64,000 nucleotides of DNA from Streptomyces echinoruber. GTDB taxonomy: Bacteria; Actinomycetota; Actinomycetes; Streptomycetales; Streptomycetaceae. The translations under genes and the position numbers were made by a program. Location of the stretch: positions 186,001-250,000 of the forward strand of contig NZ_BMWH01000005.1 of NCBI RefSeq assembly GCF_014651135.1, in the 5' to 3' direction. Every line of letters begins with the position of its first letter. Position 1 is the first letter of the stretch. This document shows positions 52,693 through 61,533 of this stretch, one piece after another. The notes beneath the pieces were generated by a model, which did not search any database, was not told where the DNA came from, and was given only the letters and a program-made list of their open reading frames with translations.

Positions 52693-54519
52693 ATGGGGCA
52701 CTACAAGTCGAATCTCCGCGACATCGAGTTCAACCTCTTCGAGGTGCTCGGCCGCGACAAGGTGTACGGCAGCGGCCCGTTCGCGGAGATGGACGTCGAG
52801 ACCGCGAAGAGCATCCTCGAGGAGATCACGCGCCTCGCGGAGAACGAGCTGGCGGAGTCCTTCGCGGACGCCGACCGCAACCCGCCGGTCTTCGACCCCG
52901 AGACCAACACCGCTCCCCTCCCCGAGTCCTTCAAGAAGTCCTTCAAGGCCTTCATGGACTCCGAGTACTGGCGCCTGGGCCTGCCCGAGGAGATCGGCGG
53001 CACCACCGCCCCGCGCTCCCTGATCTGGGCCTACGCCGAGCTCCTCCTCGGCTCCAACCCGGCCGTGTGGATGTACTCCTCCGGCCCGGCGTTCGCCGGC
53101 ATCCTCTTCGAGGAGGGCAACGAGGTCCAGAAGCACATAGCCAAGATCGCCGTCGAGAAGCAGTGGGGCTCCACCATGGTCCTCACCGAGCCGGACGCCG
53201 GCTCGGACGTGGGCGCCGGCCGCACCAAGGCGATCCAGCAGCCCGACGGCTCCTGGCACATCGAGGGCGTGAAGCGCTTCATCACCTCCGGCGAGCACGA
53301 CATGGCGGAGAACATCCTCCACTACGTCCTCGCCCGCCCCGAGGGCGCCGGCCCCGGCACCAAGGGCCTGTCCCTCTTCCTCGTGCCCAAGTACCTGTTC
53401 GACTTCGAGACCGGCGAACTGGGCGAGCGCAACGGCGTCTACGCCACCAACGTCGAGCACAAGATGGGCCTGAAGGTCTCCAACACCTGCGAGATGACCT
53501 TCGGCGAGAAGCACCCCGCCAAGGGCTGGCTCATCGGCGACAAGCACGACGGCATCCGGCAGATGTTCCGGATCATCGAGTTCGCCCGCATGATGGTCGG
53601 CACGAAGGCGATCTCCACCCTGTCCACGGGCTACCTCAACGCGCTGGAGTACGCCAAGGAGCGCGTCCAGGGCCCGGACCTGAAGAACTTCATGGACAAG
53701 ACCGCGCCCAAGGTCACCATCACCCACCACCCGGACGTGCGCCGCTCCCTGATGACGCAGAAGGCGTATGCCGAGGGCATGCGCGCCCTGGTGATGTACA
53801 CCGCGGCCGTCCAGGACGCCATCCAGCTCAAGGAGGCGGCCGGCGAGGACGCCTCCGCCGAGCACGCCCTGAACGACCTGCTGCTGCCCATCGTCAAGGG
53901 CTACGGCTCCGAGAAGGCCTACGAGCAGCTCGCCCAGTCCCTGCAGACCTTCGGCGGCTCCGGCTACCTGCAGGAGTACCCGGTCGAGCAGTACATCCGC
54001 GACGCCAAGATCGACACCCTCTACGAGGGCACCACCGCCATCCAGGGCCAGGACTTCTTCTTCCGCAAGATCGTCCGCAACCAGGGCCAGGCGCTGAACG
54101 CCCTCGCCGAGGAGATCAAGAAGTTCCTGGCCGTCGGCCCCGGCGGCGAGGAACTCGCCCCGGCCCGCGACCGGCTCGCCAAGGCCGCCGTCGAGCTGGA
54201 GGCCATCGTCGGCCTCATGCTGAACGACCTCGCGGCCACCGAGCAGGACACCAAGAACATCTACAAGGTCGGCCTCAACACCACCCGCCTGCTGATGGCC
54301 TCCGGTGACGTCGTCGTCGGCTACCTGCTGCTGAAGCAGGCCGCCGTCGCCGCCGAGAAGCTCGAGACCGCCTCCAGCAAGGACAAGGCCTTCTACGCCG
54401 GCAAGATCGCCGCGGCCAAGTTCTTCGCCGCGAACGTCCTGCCGGGCGTGACCCTGGCCCGCAAGGTCGCCGAGACGGTCGACCTGGAGCTGATGGAGCT
54501 GGACGAGGCGGCGTTCTAG
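52693..54519 (+). CDS. Acyl-CoA dehydrogenase
   Basis: 608 residues from ATG 52693 (GGAG about 10 nt upstream); the frame is open to 52633. The long bacterial type has an N-terminal extension ([20 protein letters not shown]), then [23 protein letters not shown]-binding [19 protein letters not shown] and [27 protein letters not shown], and the catalytic base Glu in [19 protein letters not shown] (about residue 445), followed by a 160-residue C-terminal helical domain. It oxidises acyl-CoA to trans-2-enoyl-CoA in fatty-acid breakdown, passing electrons to ETF. It stands alone between a candidate operator and a terminator. Confidence 0.95.
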   Translation: MGHYKSNLRDIEFNLFEVLGRDKVYGSGPFAEMDVETAKSILEEITRLAENELAESFADADRNPPVFDPETNTAPLPESFKKSFKAFMDSEYWRLGLPEEIGGTTAPRSLIWAYAELLLGSNPAVWMYSSGPAFAGILFEEGNEVQKHIAKIAVEKQWGSTMVLTEPDAGSDVGAGRTKAIQQPDGSWHIEGVKRFITSGEHDMAENILHYVLARPEGAGPGTKGLSLFLVPKYLFDFETGELGERNGVYATNVEHKMGLKVSNTCEMTFGEKHPAKGWLIGDKHDGIRQMFRIIEFARMMVGTKAISTLSTGYLNALEYAKERVQGPDLKNFMDKTAPKVTITHHPDVRRSLMTQKAYAEGMRALVMYTAAVQDAIQLKEAAGEDASAEHALNDLLLPIVKGYGSEKAYEQLAQSLQTFGGSGYLQEYPVEQYIRDAKIDTLYEGTTAIQGQDFFFRKIVRNQGQALNALAEEIKKFLAVGPGGEELAPARDRLAKAAVELEAIVGLMLNDLAATEQDTKNIYKVGLNTTRLLMASGDVVVGYLLLKQAAVAAEKLETASSKDKAFYAGKIAAAKFFAANVLPGVTLARKVAETVDLELMELDEAAF

Positions 54520-54570
54520 AGCCCCGGCGGCCGGACCGCGCCCGCGGCGACCCGGGCGGCCCGGCCGAGA

Positions 54571-54602
54571 GGGCCCGCTCCCGTACCACCGGGAGCGGGC
54601 CC
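54571..54602 (+). terminator. Hairpin terminator after the acyl-CoA dehydrogenase gene
   Basis: gggcccgctcccg (54571-54583) and cgggagcgggccc (54590-54602) form a perfect 13-bp stem with a 6-nt loop, 50 bp after the stop. Only a weak T-run follows (ttgcc). Confidence 0.82.
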
Positions 54603-54625
54603 TTGCCCGTCGTTAAGGTGAACCC

Positions 54626-55975
54626 ATGAGCACACCCGCCCGCCCGTCTTCCGCCACCACCCCTCCGCAGAGCGCCTCGCGCGCACCGTCGGCCTTCGAC
54701 CGGGGCCACACCGACGACCTCATGGCCTACCTCGCCGCGAGCCCGTCGCCGTACCACGCCGTGGCGAACGCCGCCGAGCGCCTGGAGAAGGCCGGTTTCC
54801 GCCGGGTCGCCGAGACGGACGCCTGGGACGGGAGCACAGGCGGCACGTACGTGCTGCGCGGCGGGGCGATCGTGGCCTGGTACGTCCCCGAGGGCGCCGC
54901 CCCGCACACCCCGTTCCGCATCCTCGGCGCGCACACCGACTCCCCCAACCTGCGCGTCAAGCCGCTGCCGGACGCCGGGGCGCACGGGTGGCGCCAGGTC
55001 GCCGTGGAGGTCTACGGCGGACCGCTGCTCAACTCCTGGCTCGACCGCGACCTGGGCCTGGCCGGCCGGCTCACCCTGCGGGACGGCTCCACGCGCCTGG
55101 TCAACGTCGACCGGCCCCTGCTGCGCGTGCCCCAGCTCGCCATCCACCTGGACCGCTCGGTGTCCACGGAGGGCCTGAAGCTGGACAAGCAGCGGCACCT
55201 GCAGCCGGTGTGGGGCCTGGGCGACGATGTGCGCGACGGCGACCTGATCGCGTTCCTCGCGCAGGAGGCGGGCCTCGACCCGCGGGACGTCACCGGCTGG
55301 GACCTGATGGTGCACTCCGTGGAGCCGCCGGCCTACCTGGGCCGGGACCGGGAACTGGTCGCCGGTCCCCGCATGGACAACCTGCTGTCGGTGCACGCCG
55401 CCACGGCCGCCCTGGCCGACGTCGCCACGCGCGGCGCGTCCCTGCCGTCCATCCCGGTGCTGGCCGCCTTCGACCACGAGGAGAACGGCTCCCAGTCGGA
55501 CACCGGCGCGGACGGTCCGCTGCTCGGCACGGTCCTGGAGCGCTCGGTGTTCGCGCGCGGCGGATCGTACGAGGACCGGGCACGCGCCTTCGCCGGCACC
55601 GTCTGCCTGTCCTCCGACACCGGCCACGCGGTGCACCCCAATTACGCGGAGCGGCACGACCCCACGCACCACCCGCGCGTCAACGGCGGCCCCCTGCTGA
55701 AGGTCAACGTCAACCAGCGCTACGCCACGGACGGTTCAGGCCGCGCCGTGTTCGCCGCCGCCTGCGAGAAGGCCGGCGTGCCCTTCCAGTCGTTCGTGTC
55801 GCACAACTCCATGCCGTGCGGCACCACCATCGGCCCGATCACCGCCGCCCGGCACGGCATCCGCACCGTCGACATCGGCGTGGCGATCCTGTCCATGCAC
55901 AGCGCGCGCGAACTGTGCGGCGCCGACGACCCGTACCTGCTGGCCAGGGCGCTGGTGGCGTTCCTGGAGGGGTGA
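54626..55975 (+). CDS. M18 family aminopeptidase
   Basis: 449 residues from ATG 54626. After a disordered Ser/Pro-rich 25 residues, the M18 fold is complete: YLAASPSPYHAVANAAERLE, FRILGAHTDSPNLRVKP (metal His/Asp), VEVYGGPLLNSWLDRDLGLA, AGPRMDNLLSVHA, VLAAFDHEENGSQSDTGADG (metal Glu and catalytic Glu), CLSSDTGHAVHPNY and the final metal His in VAILSMHSAREL. It is a dinuclear-zinc/cobalt aminopeptidase preferring acidic N-terminal residues in the family, and assembles as a dodecamer. Cytoplasmic. A 121-bp gap separates it from the DUF6458 gene. Confidence 0.95.
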   Translation: MSTPARPSSATTPPQSASRAPSAFDRGHTDDLMAYLAASPSPYHAVANAAERLEKAGFRRVAETDAWDGSTGGTYVLRGGAIVAWYVPEGAAPHTPFRILGAHTDSPNLRVKPLPDAGAHGWRQVAVEVYGGPLLNSWLDRDLGLAGRLTLRDGSTRLVNVDRPLLRVPQLAIHLDRSVSTEGLKLDKQRHLQPVWGLGDDVRDGDLIAFLAQEAGLDPRDVTGWDLMVHSVEPPAYLGRDRELVAGPRMDNLLSVHAATAALADVATRGASLPSIPVLAAFDHEENGSQSDTGADGPLLGTVLERSVFARGGSYEDRARAFAGTVCLSSDTGHAVHPNYAERHDPTHHPRVNGGPLLKVNVNQRYATDGSGRAVFAAACEKAGVPFQSFVSHNSMPCGTTIGPITAARHGIRTVDIGVAILSMHSARELCGADDPYLLARALVAFLEG

Positions 55976-56095
55976 GCGCGCAGGCGAGCGGCGGCGCACT
56001 TGTCAAGAGGGCCCGCATGCCGCCCACTTGGCCGGGTACCCGGAGGTCACCGGAGTGACCGGAACGACCGGACACCGGACAGGGAGGCGACACTC

Positions 56096-56350
56096 ATGGG
56101 CCTCGGCGGATGCATCATCCTCATCGCCGTGGGAGCCATCCTCACGTTCGCGACCGACTGGCACATGCAGGGGGTCAACCTCGACCTGGTCGGCATCATC
56201 CTGATGATCGTCGGACTGATCGGCGTCACGACCTTCAGCAGCATCGCCCGCCGCCGACGCGTGGTCGTGCCGCCCCCGACGACGACCGTCGTCGAGGACA
56301 GCCGCACCGCGCCCCGCCGGGACGGCTACACCGACGGGTACGGCGTGTGA
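56096..56350 (+). CDS. DUF6458 small membrane protein
   Basis: 84 residues from ATG 56096 (AGGGAGG 7-8 nt upstream). Two TM helices, MGLGGCIILIAVGAILTFAT and VNLDLVGIILMIVGLIGVTT, followed by a short basic and disordered tail (SIARRRRVVVPPPTTTVVED). The pattern GLIL/GAIL-x-FA-x-DW and LG-x-ILM-x-VG is that of the DUF6458 proteins common to actinobacteria. No function is known. The gene converges on the thioredoxin-NHL gene, whose stop lies 24 bp beyond. Confidence 0.85.
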   Translation: MGLGGCIILIAVGAILTFATDWHMQGVNLDLVGIILMIVGLIGVTTFSSIARRRRVVVPPPTTTVVEDSRTAPRRDGYTDGYGV

Positions 56351-56374
56351 TGCCACGGCGGACCGGGCGGCAGA

Positions 56375-58192
56375 TCAGGCGTCCGCCGCGGCGTCCAGGC
56401 CGGCCAGCACCAGCGGGAGCCGGTCCGCACCGTCCGCGGTGAGGCGGACCGGCACCCCCCAGTCCTGCTGGTGGACGTGGCAGGCCGGGTACTCGTTGGC
56501 CGGATCGTCGTCGCAGGACGCGGCCATGGCGGAGACATGCAACACCCCTTCGGGGACATCCGGGTTGAGCTCGAGGGCGCGGGAGAGGTCGGTTCCCGCG
56601 CCCTCGCCCTTCAGCAGCAGCTCGGGCGGGGTGGCGGAGACCAGCAGGCGGGTCGAGGGGCCGTAGCGGGTGTCCAGCTTCTGGCCGGGCGGGGCCTGGA
56701 AGACGACGTCCAGCCGCACCGCGCCCGGCGCGACCTCGGTGGCCTCGCGCCGCGTGCGGTGCGCCACGCCCTCCACGCGGACCGCCTCCTCCGGCAGCCG
56801 CAGCCGGGTCAGGCGGTGCCGGGCCGACTCCACGACCACGATGTCGTCGCCGGCCAGCACCGCGTCGCTGGGCTCGCGCAGGTCGGTGGCGAGGGTGGTG
56901 ACCTGGCCGGTCGCCGGGTCGTAGCGGCGCAGGGCGTGGTTGTAGGTGTCGCTGACGGCGACCGATCCGTCGGGCAGCGCCGTGACCCCCAACGGGTGCT
57001 GGAACAGGGCCTGCTGGGCATCGCCGTCGCGGTGCCCGAAGTCGAACAGGCCGGTGCCGACGGCCGTGTGGACGGCGCCGTCCGCGTCCACCCAGCGCAG
57101 CGCGCTGGTCTCGGAGTCGGCCAGCCAGAGGCGGTCGGGCGTGGCCGCGAGACCGGAGGGCTGCGCGAACCAGGCCTGCTCGCCCGGCCCGTCGACCAGG
57201 CCCTCGTTGGTGGTGCCGGCCATGACGGCGACGGTCTCCCCGTCCGGGTCGTAGGCCCACAGCTGGTGCACGCCGGCCATGGCGATCCACACCCGGCCGC
57301 GCCACCAGGCCACGTCCCACGGGGAGGACAGGTCCACCTCGCGCGCCGGGCCCGAGGTGGGCCGGCCCTGCATCCACTGCCGGCCGGTGCCCGCCAGCGT
57401 CGTGACGGCGCCCGTGGCCGGGTCGAAGCGGCGCAGGGCGTGGTTGACCGTGTCGGCGACGACGACCGAGCCGTCCGGCAGCAGGGCCAGGCCCTGCGGC
57501 TCCTGGAAGCGGGCCTGCTCCGGGCCGCCGTCGGCCAGACCGCGCACGCCCGCGCCGATCCTGCGCACCACCGTCTCGCCGTCCGGCGCCAGCTCCACCA
57601 GCTGGTGCCGCGTGGTGTCGCTGACCAGGAAGGTGCCGCCGGGCAGCAGCAGCGCCTTGCCCGGGAAGCGCAGCACCGTCGGCTCCGGCTCCGGCGGCAC
57701 GTACGGCCCGTCGCCGTGGCGCAGGGTGCCCTTCGCCGCATGCTCCGCCTCCAGCTCGGTCACCAGCCGCTCGATGGCGTGCACATGGCCCTCGCCGGCG
57801 TGCTGCGCGACCACGTAGCCCTCCGGGTCGATCACGACGAGCGTCGGCCAGGCGCGTACCGCGTACTGCTTCCACGTGGCGAGCTCCGGGTCGTCCAGGA
57901 CGGGGTGCTCGACGCCGTAGCGCTCCACGGCGTCCACCACCGCCCGGTGGTCGGCCTCGTGCGCGAACTTCGGCGAGTGCACGCCGATCACCACGACGGT
58001 GTCGCGGTGCTTCTCCTCCAGCTCCCGCAGCTCGTCCAGGACGTGCAGGCAGTTGATGCAGCAGAACGTCCAGAAATCAACGATCAAGATGCGACCTCGG
58101 AAATCGGCCAAGGTCAGATTCTTGCCGCCGGTGTTGATCCAACCGCCCTTGCCGACCAGTTCCGGGGCACGGACACGCGCACGCTTCGCCAT
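56375..58192 (-). CDS. Thioredoxin-like / NHL-repeat protein (NHLRC2-like)
   Basis: 605 residues from ATG 58192; upstream frame to 58306 lacks support. Residues 1-150 are a thioredoxin-like domain: LTLADFRGRILIVDFWTFCC, then INCLHVLDELRELEEKH with CINC as the CxxC active site (about residues 47-50), VVVIGVHSPKFAHEAD, AVRAWPTLVVIDPEGYVV. Residues 170-500 contain five or six NHL propeller blades (FQEPQGLALLPDGSVVVADT, VNHALRRFDPATGAVTTLAG and similar). The C-terminal beta-rich domain (VRLDVVFQAPPGQKLDTRYG) completes the NHLRC2-like order. No signal peptide, so cytoplasmic. Role in redox or protein interaction is not defined. Confidence 0.92.
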   Translation of the reverse strand: MAKRARVRAPELVGKGGWINTGGKNLTLADFRGRILIVDFWTFCCINCLHVLDELRELEEKHRDTVVVIGVHSPKFAHEADHRAVVDAVERYGVEHPVLDDPELATWKQYAVRAWPTLVVIDPEGYVVAQHAGEGHVHAIERLVTELEAEHAAKGTLRHGDGPYVPPEPEPTVLRFPGKALLLPGGTFLVSDTTRHQLVELAPDGETVVRRIGAGVRGLADGGPEQARFQEPQGLALLPDGSVVVADTVNHALRRFDPATGAVTTLAGTGRQWMQGRPTSGPAREVDLSSPWDVAWWRGRVWIAMAGVHQLWAYDPDGETVAVMAGTTNEGLVDGPGEQAWFAQPSGLAATPDRLWLADSETSALRWVDADGAVHTAVGTGLFDFGHRDGDAQQALFQHPLGVTALPDGSVAVSDTYNHALRRYDPATGQVTTLATDLREPSDAVLAGDDIVVVESARHRLTRLRLPEEAVRVEGVAHRTRREATEVAPGAVRLDVVFQAPPGQKLDTRYGPSTRLLVSATPPELLLKGEGAGTDLSRALELNPDVPEGVLHVSAMAASCDDDPANEYPACHVHQQDWGVPVRLTADGADRLPLVLAGLDAAADA

Positions 58193-58351
58193 GCGTCCAT
58201 CCTGCCTGATCCAGGGTGACCGAATGCCGAGGGTCCGGGAGGCCCCAGGCCATTCGTTCAGGACGGCACTTTGTGAATCCGTGAACGCCGCCCGCCCACC
58301 TGCCACGGGGCTACGGCAAGCGGACAGGGCGTTCGAGGAACAGGCCGCCGA

Positions 58352-58699
58352 TCAGTGCGGAGCGTGCACCGGGGTGGACTGGGCGCGCAGCTCGGCCAGC
58401 CGCCGCTGGTACAGCGGTCCGACCGCGTGAGCACCTCTGGCCTCACTCGGAGTGGACTGCTCGATCAGGTGATGAGCCACGGCCTTGAGGTGCGCGGACC
58501 AGGCCAGCACGTGCTGCTGAGCGGGGCGACCGCACTCCTGCGGTTCCCCGGGAAGACACAGCGGGAGCTGCGGACCGAGCTTGTTCGCCGCGTGCCGGAT
58601 GTAGCGGGCGATCGTCGCCCACTCCTCCTCGGTCCGCTGAACGGCCGTCGCCGTGTTCTCCCAGCCCCACGGGCCGAAGTCGTCCCCGTGATCGTCCAT
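58352..58699 (-). CDS. Small helical protein after the radical SAM gene
   Basis: 115 residues from ATG 58699 (GGGAG upstream), 26 bp after the radical SAM stop, so probably the last gene of that operon. It is helical: AVQRTEEEWATIARYIRHAA, NKLGPQLPLCL, HVLAWSAHLKAVAHHLIEQS, VGPLYQRRLAELRAQST. One Cys each in LCLPGE and QECGRP. No family recognised. Its codon use is less extreme than in the housekeeping genes, as for the rest of this island. Confidence 0.72.
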   Translation of the reverse strand: MDDHGDDFGPWGWENTATAVQRTEEEWATIARYIRHAANKLGPQLPLCLPGEPQECGRPAQQHVLAWSAHLKAVAHHLIEQSTPSEARGAHAVGPLYQRRLAELRAQSTPVHAPH

Positions 58700-58725
58700 G
58701 TGTGCTCCCTGGTGATCTCAACGGG

Positions 58726-59625
58726 TCAAGCCGTTGCGGCGATCGTAGCGGCGCCGTCCGCCTCCTTGGGGTCGCAGTGCCCGACCGAGGGAACGCACGG
58801 CGAGCACGGGCCGCACATCGGCAGGAATTGCGGAGGCGTGCAGGACTGTGCGCCGTCGCCGAGGACCGCGCGGATGTCGGCCAGCACTTCCCCCATGCGC
58901 AGCCCACCCCAGATCTCGGCCACCGGGGAATCCTGAACGTTCCCGATCTTCAGGAAGCGCCCGAGCACGCACGGCCACACATCGCCGGTCGGACCGATGG
59001 CGCACTTCTCGTGGGCGCAGTGACCGCACAGATCGGCGATGGTCGGCGCCGCTCCCCGGCTGCCCCGACCGAATGCCCGCGTGCGGTCCCCGCCGACCTG
59101 TTCCACGCCGAGGGCCAGAAGGTCTTGCGCCGCTTCGTGAACGCGCTGTTCCGGCCGGACCGCGACGACCCCGCCCCGCAGCGGAATACCCAGGGCCAGC
59201 GCCTTCTGGATGTTCTCCCGCGTCCGTTTGTGGGAGCCGCGCAGCTTGGTCACGGCGTCGTGGTCCTCCGCGTTGTCGGAGTAGTACGAGGTGGCGAGCT
59301 TGACCCCGCAGTCGCGGAAGACGTCCCACAGCTCGGCCCGGATGTGGGTCATGTTGGAGAAGACCTCGACCCCCAGGCCGGCTGCCCGTGCGTGCCTAAT
59401 GAGCGCCGGGAGGAAGGGGTACAGGGTCGGCTCCCCGCCGATGAACTGGACGTCGAGCGTGCCCATGTCGGCGAGTTCCGAGATGACGCGCAACCAGTCC
59501 CGCACGGTCATTGTGCCGTGCGTTCCCTTGGGGGAGGAGTCCGCGTAGCAGTGATCGCACAGCTCGTTGCACAAGCCGGTGACCTCTAACCACGCGAACT
59601 TGAGAGGGTTTTCGACAGGGGTCAT
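58726..59625 (-). CDS. Radical SAM/SPASM-type protein
   Basis: 299 residues from ATG 59625, with AGGAGG 6 nt upstream. The cluster motif CNELCDHC (CxxxCxxC, about residues 18-25), the GGEPT motif in VQFIGGEPTLYPFLP and a second Cys-rich region (DLCGHCAHEKCAIGPTGDVW, PCVLGRFLKIGNV, CTPPQFLPMCGPCSPC) for one or two auxiliary iron-sulfur clusters are all present. The sequence belongs with peptide-modifying SPASM enzymes. It is embedded in a minus-strand run of small overlapping genes of unknown function, any of which might be a substrate or partner; no classic RiPP precursor, exporter or protease is seen. Substrate unknown. Confidence 0.9.
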   Translation of the reverse strand: MTPVENPLKFAWLEVTGLCNELCDHCYADSSPKGTHGTMTVRDWLRVISELADMGTLDVQFIGGEPTLYPFLPALIRHARAAGLGVEVFSNMTHIRAELWDVFRDCGVKLATSYYSDNAEDHDAVTKLRGSHKRTRENIQKALALGIPLRGGVVAVRPEQRVHEAAQDLLALGVEQVGGDRTRAFGRGSRGAAPTIADLCGHCAHEKCAIGPTGDVWPCVLGRFLKIGNVQDSPVAEIWGGLRMGEVLADIRAVLGDGAQSCTPPQFLPMCGPCSPCVPSVGHCDPKEADGAATIAATA

Positions 59626-59746
59626 CCCGTGCCTCCTTACGGGTGTTGGGAGATCGCCTGAGAGGCCCCGCCCATGCCCCACGGGGGCAGGACACGAGCG
59701 GGGCCGGTCCGACCTGCTGAGACTCGGGGTCTTCAGCGGGTCGGGA

Positions 59747-59971
59747 TCATGCGTCGCGCGTCACCCGGGCGTGGTCGGTGACGACGCGGCGGAACAGGTC
59801 GTGCCCGGTGCGGCCGGTGTGCCGCAGGCACCAGTCCTGGACGGCGTTCTGGTTGTCCTGCGGGCCGGACGTCTCGTCGCAGCCGGACGCGCAGAACGCC
59901 TCGTACGTGGCGCCGCCCTCCGGGGCGTGCCGGATCGTGTGGTTCACGTAGCGCATCACCGTGCGGGTCAC
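59747..59971 (-). CDS. DUF7848-like small protein
   Basis: 74 residues from GTG 59971 (GGAG 8 nt upstream; the GTGA overlaps the stop of the preceding gene). Sequence RYVNHTIRHAPEGGATYEAF, CASGCDETSGPQDNQNAVQD, WCLRHTGRTGHDLFRRVVTD. The CASGC/WC pair and HTGRTGH-D-F---V motif fit the DUF7848 proteins found in many actinobacterial accessory clusters and could form a small zinc site. It lies 121 bp before the radical SAM gene on the same strand and is probably in the same operon. Confidence 0.75.
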   Translation of the reverse strand: MTRTVMRYVNHTIRHAPEGGATYEAFCASGCDETSGPQDNQNAVQDWCLRHTGRTGHDLFRRVVTDHARVTRDA

Positions 59972-60324
59972 GCGTCGTTCTCCTGTGCCGTGGTGTCGCC
60001 GTCGGCTTCCTCGTCCTTGTCCTCGTGCTCGTGCTCGTCCGCCCGGTTCTCGTAGTCCTCCAGGCGGGTGCCGCGGGATCTGGCGACCCGCAGCGCGTCG
60101 CACAGGCACTCGCTCAGCCGTGTCGCCGCGAAGCGCAGCTCCGGTGCGCCGGCTTCCGGGTCGTTCAGCACGTCGCGGGCGCCCTCGAGGACGTCGTCGC
60201 CGACGCTGAGCTGGGTTTCTTCCATCTGGTCGGCGAGCTGTGAGAGGACGCTGTGCGGGTCGTCGGTGTGGAGGTAGGCGGGCTTGCCGTCCTCGGACCA
60301 GGGCAGCAGGCGGGGGCGGCTCAC
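59968..60324 (-). CDS. Small acidic protein in the overlapping operon
   Basis: 118 residues from GTG 60324. It overlaps both neighbours by GTGA (4 nt), so translation of the three genes is coupled. Sequence: SRPRLLPWSEDGKPAYLHTD, VLSQLADQMEETQLSVGDDV, LEGARDVLNDPEAGAPELRF, AATRLSECLCDALRVARSRG, then a highly acidic tail (ADEHEHEDKDEEADGDTT). Helical middle part. I recall homologues next to similar small genes in streptomycetes, but no function. An anti-toxin- or adaptor-like role cannot be excluded. Confidence 0.72.
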   Translation of the reverse strand: MSRPRLLPWSEDGKPAYLHTDDPHSVLSQLADQMEETQLSVGDDVLEGARDVLNDPEAGAPELRFAATRLSECLCDALRVARSRGTRLEDYENRADEHEHEDKDEEADGDTTAQENDA

Positions 60325-60605
60325 GCGACCACCTCCGGCAGGGCGATGCCCTGCGGCGCCAGGACCAGCCCGGCACGGCGGCGCTGCCGGCGCTGCCAGC
60401 GTTCGTGTTCCACGCGGCGTTCGTGGGCGAGGACGTACGGCCGGACCAGACCGACGGCTTCGCCGTTCAGCGCAGGCATGCGCGGCATGAGTGGGGATGA
60501 CGAAGGCGAGATGGGCGGATGCACTGTTGCCGCCCGGTGGCGTCCAGTGGGGTTGAGCAGTTGCCGCAGCAGCGGTGGGAGCAGTCGCGCTGTACGTTGG
60601 AGCAT
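60321..60605 (-). CDS. Basic small protein, first gene of the overlapping operon
   Basis: 94 residues from ATG 60605, with GGAGG 8 nt upstream. It is basic: LQRTARLLPPLLRQLLNPTG, RHRAATVHPPISPSSSPLMP, NGEAVGLVRPYVLAHERRVE, HERWQRRQRRRAGLV. The N-terminal amphipathic helix and the middle VRPYVLAHERR are conserved features of a streptomycete small-protein family of unknown role. The TGA overlaps the next GTG. The promoter should lie in 60606-60788, shared with the divergent HTH-DUF5919 regulator. Confidence 0.75.
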   Translation of the reverse strand: MLQRTARLLPPLLRQLLNPTGRHRAATVHPPISPSSSPLMPRMPALNGEAVGLVRPYVLAHERRVEHERWQRRQRRRAGLVLAPQGIALPEVVA

Positions 60606-60788
60606 GTCGTCAACCTCCAAGCCAGGTTGGTGACCACGCCCCCGGACCGGTCGCACGGTCGCGGGGGTCCTTGCATGAAGACCCTCGCGCTGGGCGCCAG
60701 GACGGTGAAACCGCGTACGTTTGCCATTACGGGACGTCCCGAGGGCGGTAGAACGTCCCTGTTGGCTAGGTCGTCGGAGGGGGGAACG

Positions 60789-61529
60789 GTGCAGAACGAG
60801 CGCTTAAGGGCCGTGATGGCTGCGGGAGGTTGGACGCACGCCGGCCTCGCTGAGGTGGTGGGTGTCGACCCCAAGTCGGTGGAACGCTGGGTGAACTTGG
60901 GACGAGTGCCACGGCGGCGGACCGCCCTCAAGGCCGCCGAGGCACTCGGCGAGGACATACACGCCCTGTGGCCGGCACTGAGGCAGGCGAAGGCCGCACG
61001 GGCGGTGAGTCCGGAACTGGTGGCGTTGTACGACCAGCGGGCGGACCTGCCGGTGTCAGTGTTCGTGGACCTCCTGGCGGCAGCACGCGAGCGCATCGAT
61101 GTTCTCGTGTACGCCGCCGTCTTCTTGCACGAGGCCTATCCACGTCTCAACGAGCTACTGAAGGAGCGAGCTGCCGAGGGTTGTGCCGTGCGGATCGCCG
61201 TGGGGGACGCCGACTCACCGAACGTGCAGCAACGTGGTCGAGAGGAGCGGTTCGGCCACGGCATCGAGACGCGGTGCCGTCTCGCACTCATGCACTACCG
61301 GCCTCTGCTCGGGGTCCACGGCATCGAGCTGCGCACACACGGCACAACGCTCTACAACAGCCTGTACAGGGCAGACGATCAGTTGCTGGTCAACGCTCAC
61401 GTCTGGGGTGTCAACGCCTATGGCGCCCCGGTGTGGCATCTCCGAAAAGATGGCAGCGGCGGCCTGTTCGATACGTACGCCGACAGCTTCGACATGGTGT
61501 GGGCGACCGGTCGTCCTGTGGAAGGGTGA
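60789..61529 (+). CDS. HTH regulator with DUF5919 domain; contains a TTA codon
   Basis: 246 residues from GTG 60789, preceded by GGAGGGGGG. The N-terminus is an HTH (RAVMAAGGWTHAGLAEVVGV, DPKSVERWVNLGRVPRRRTA, LKAAEALGEDIHALW). The C-terminal domain is DUF5919: LVALYDQRADLPVSVFVDLL, AAARERIDVLVYAAVFLHEA, CAVRIAVGDADSPNVQQRG, IELRTHGTTLYNSLYRADDQ, LLVNAHVWGVNAYGAPVWHL, GLFDTYADSFDMVW. It resembles a phospholipase-D-like fold without HKD motifs. The sixth codon (60804-60806) is TTA, which in Streptomyces needs the bldA tRNA, so the protein may appear late in development. Probably controls the divergent radical SAM operon and the NUDIX gene 4 bp downstream. Confidence 0.88.
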   Translation: MQNERLRAVMAAGGWTHAGLAEVVGVDPKSVERWVNLGRVPRRRTALKAAEALGEDIHALWPALRQAKAARAVSPELVALYDQRADLPVSVFVDLLAAARERIDVLVYAAVFLHEAYPRLNELLKERAAEGCAVRIAVGDADSPNVQQRGREERFGHGIETRCRLALMHYRPLLGVHGIELRTHGTTLYNSLYRADDQLLVNAHVWGVNAYGAPVWHLRKDGSGGLFDTYADSFDMVWATGRPVEG

Positions 61530-61533
61530 ACGA

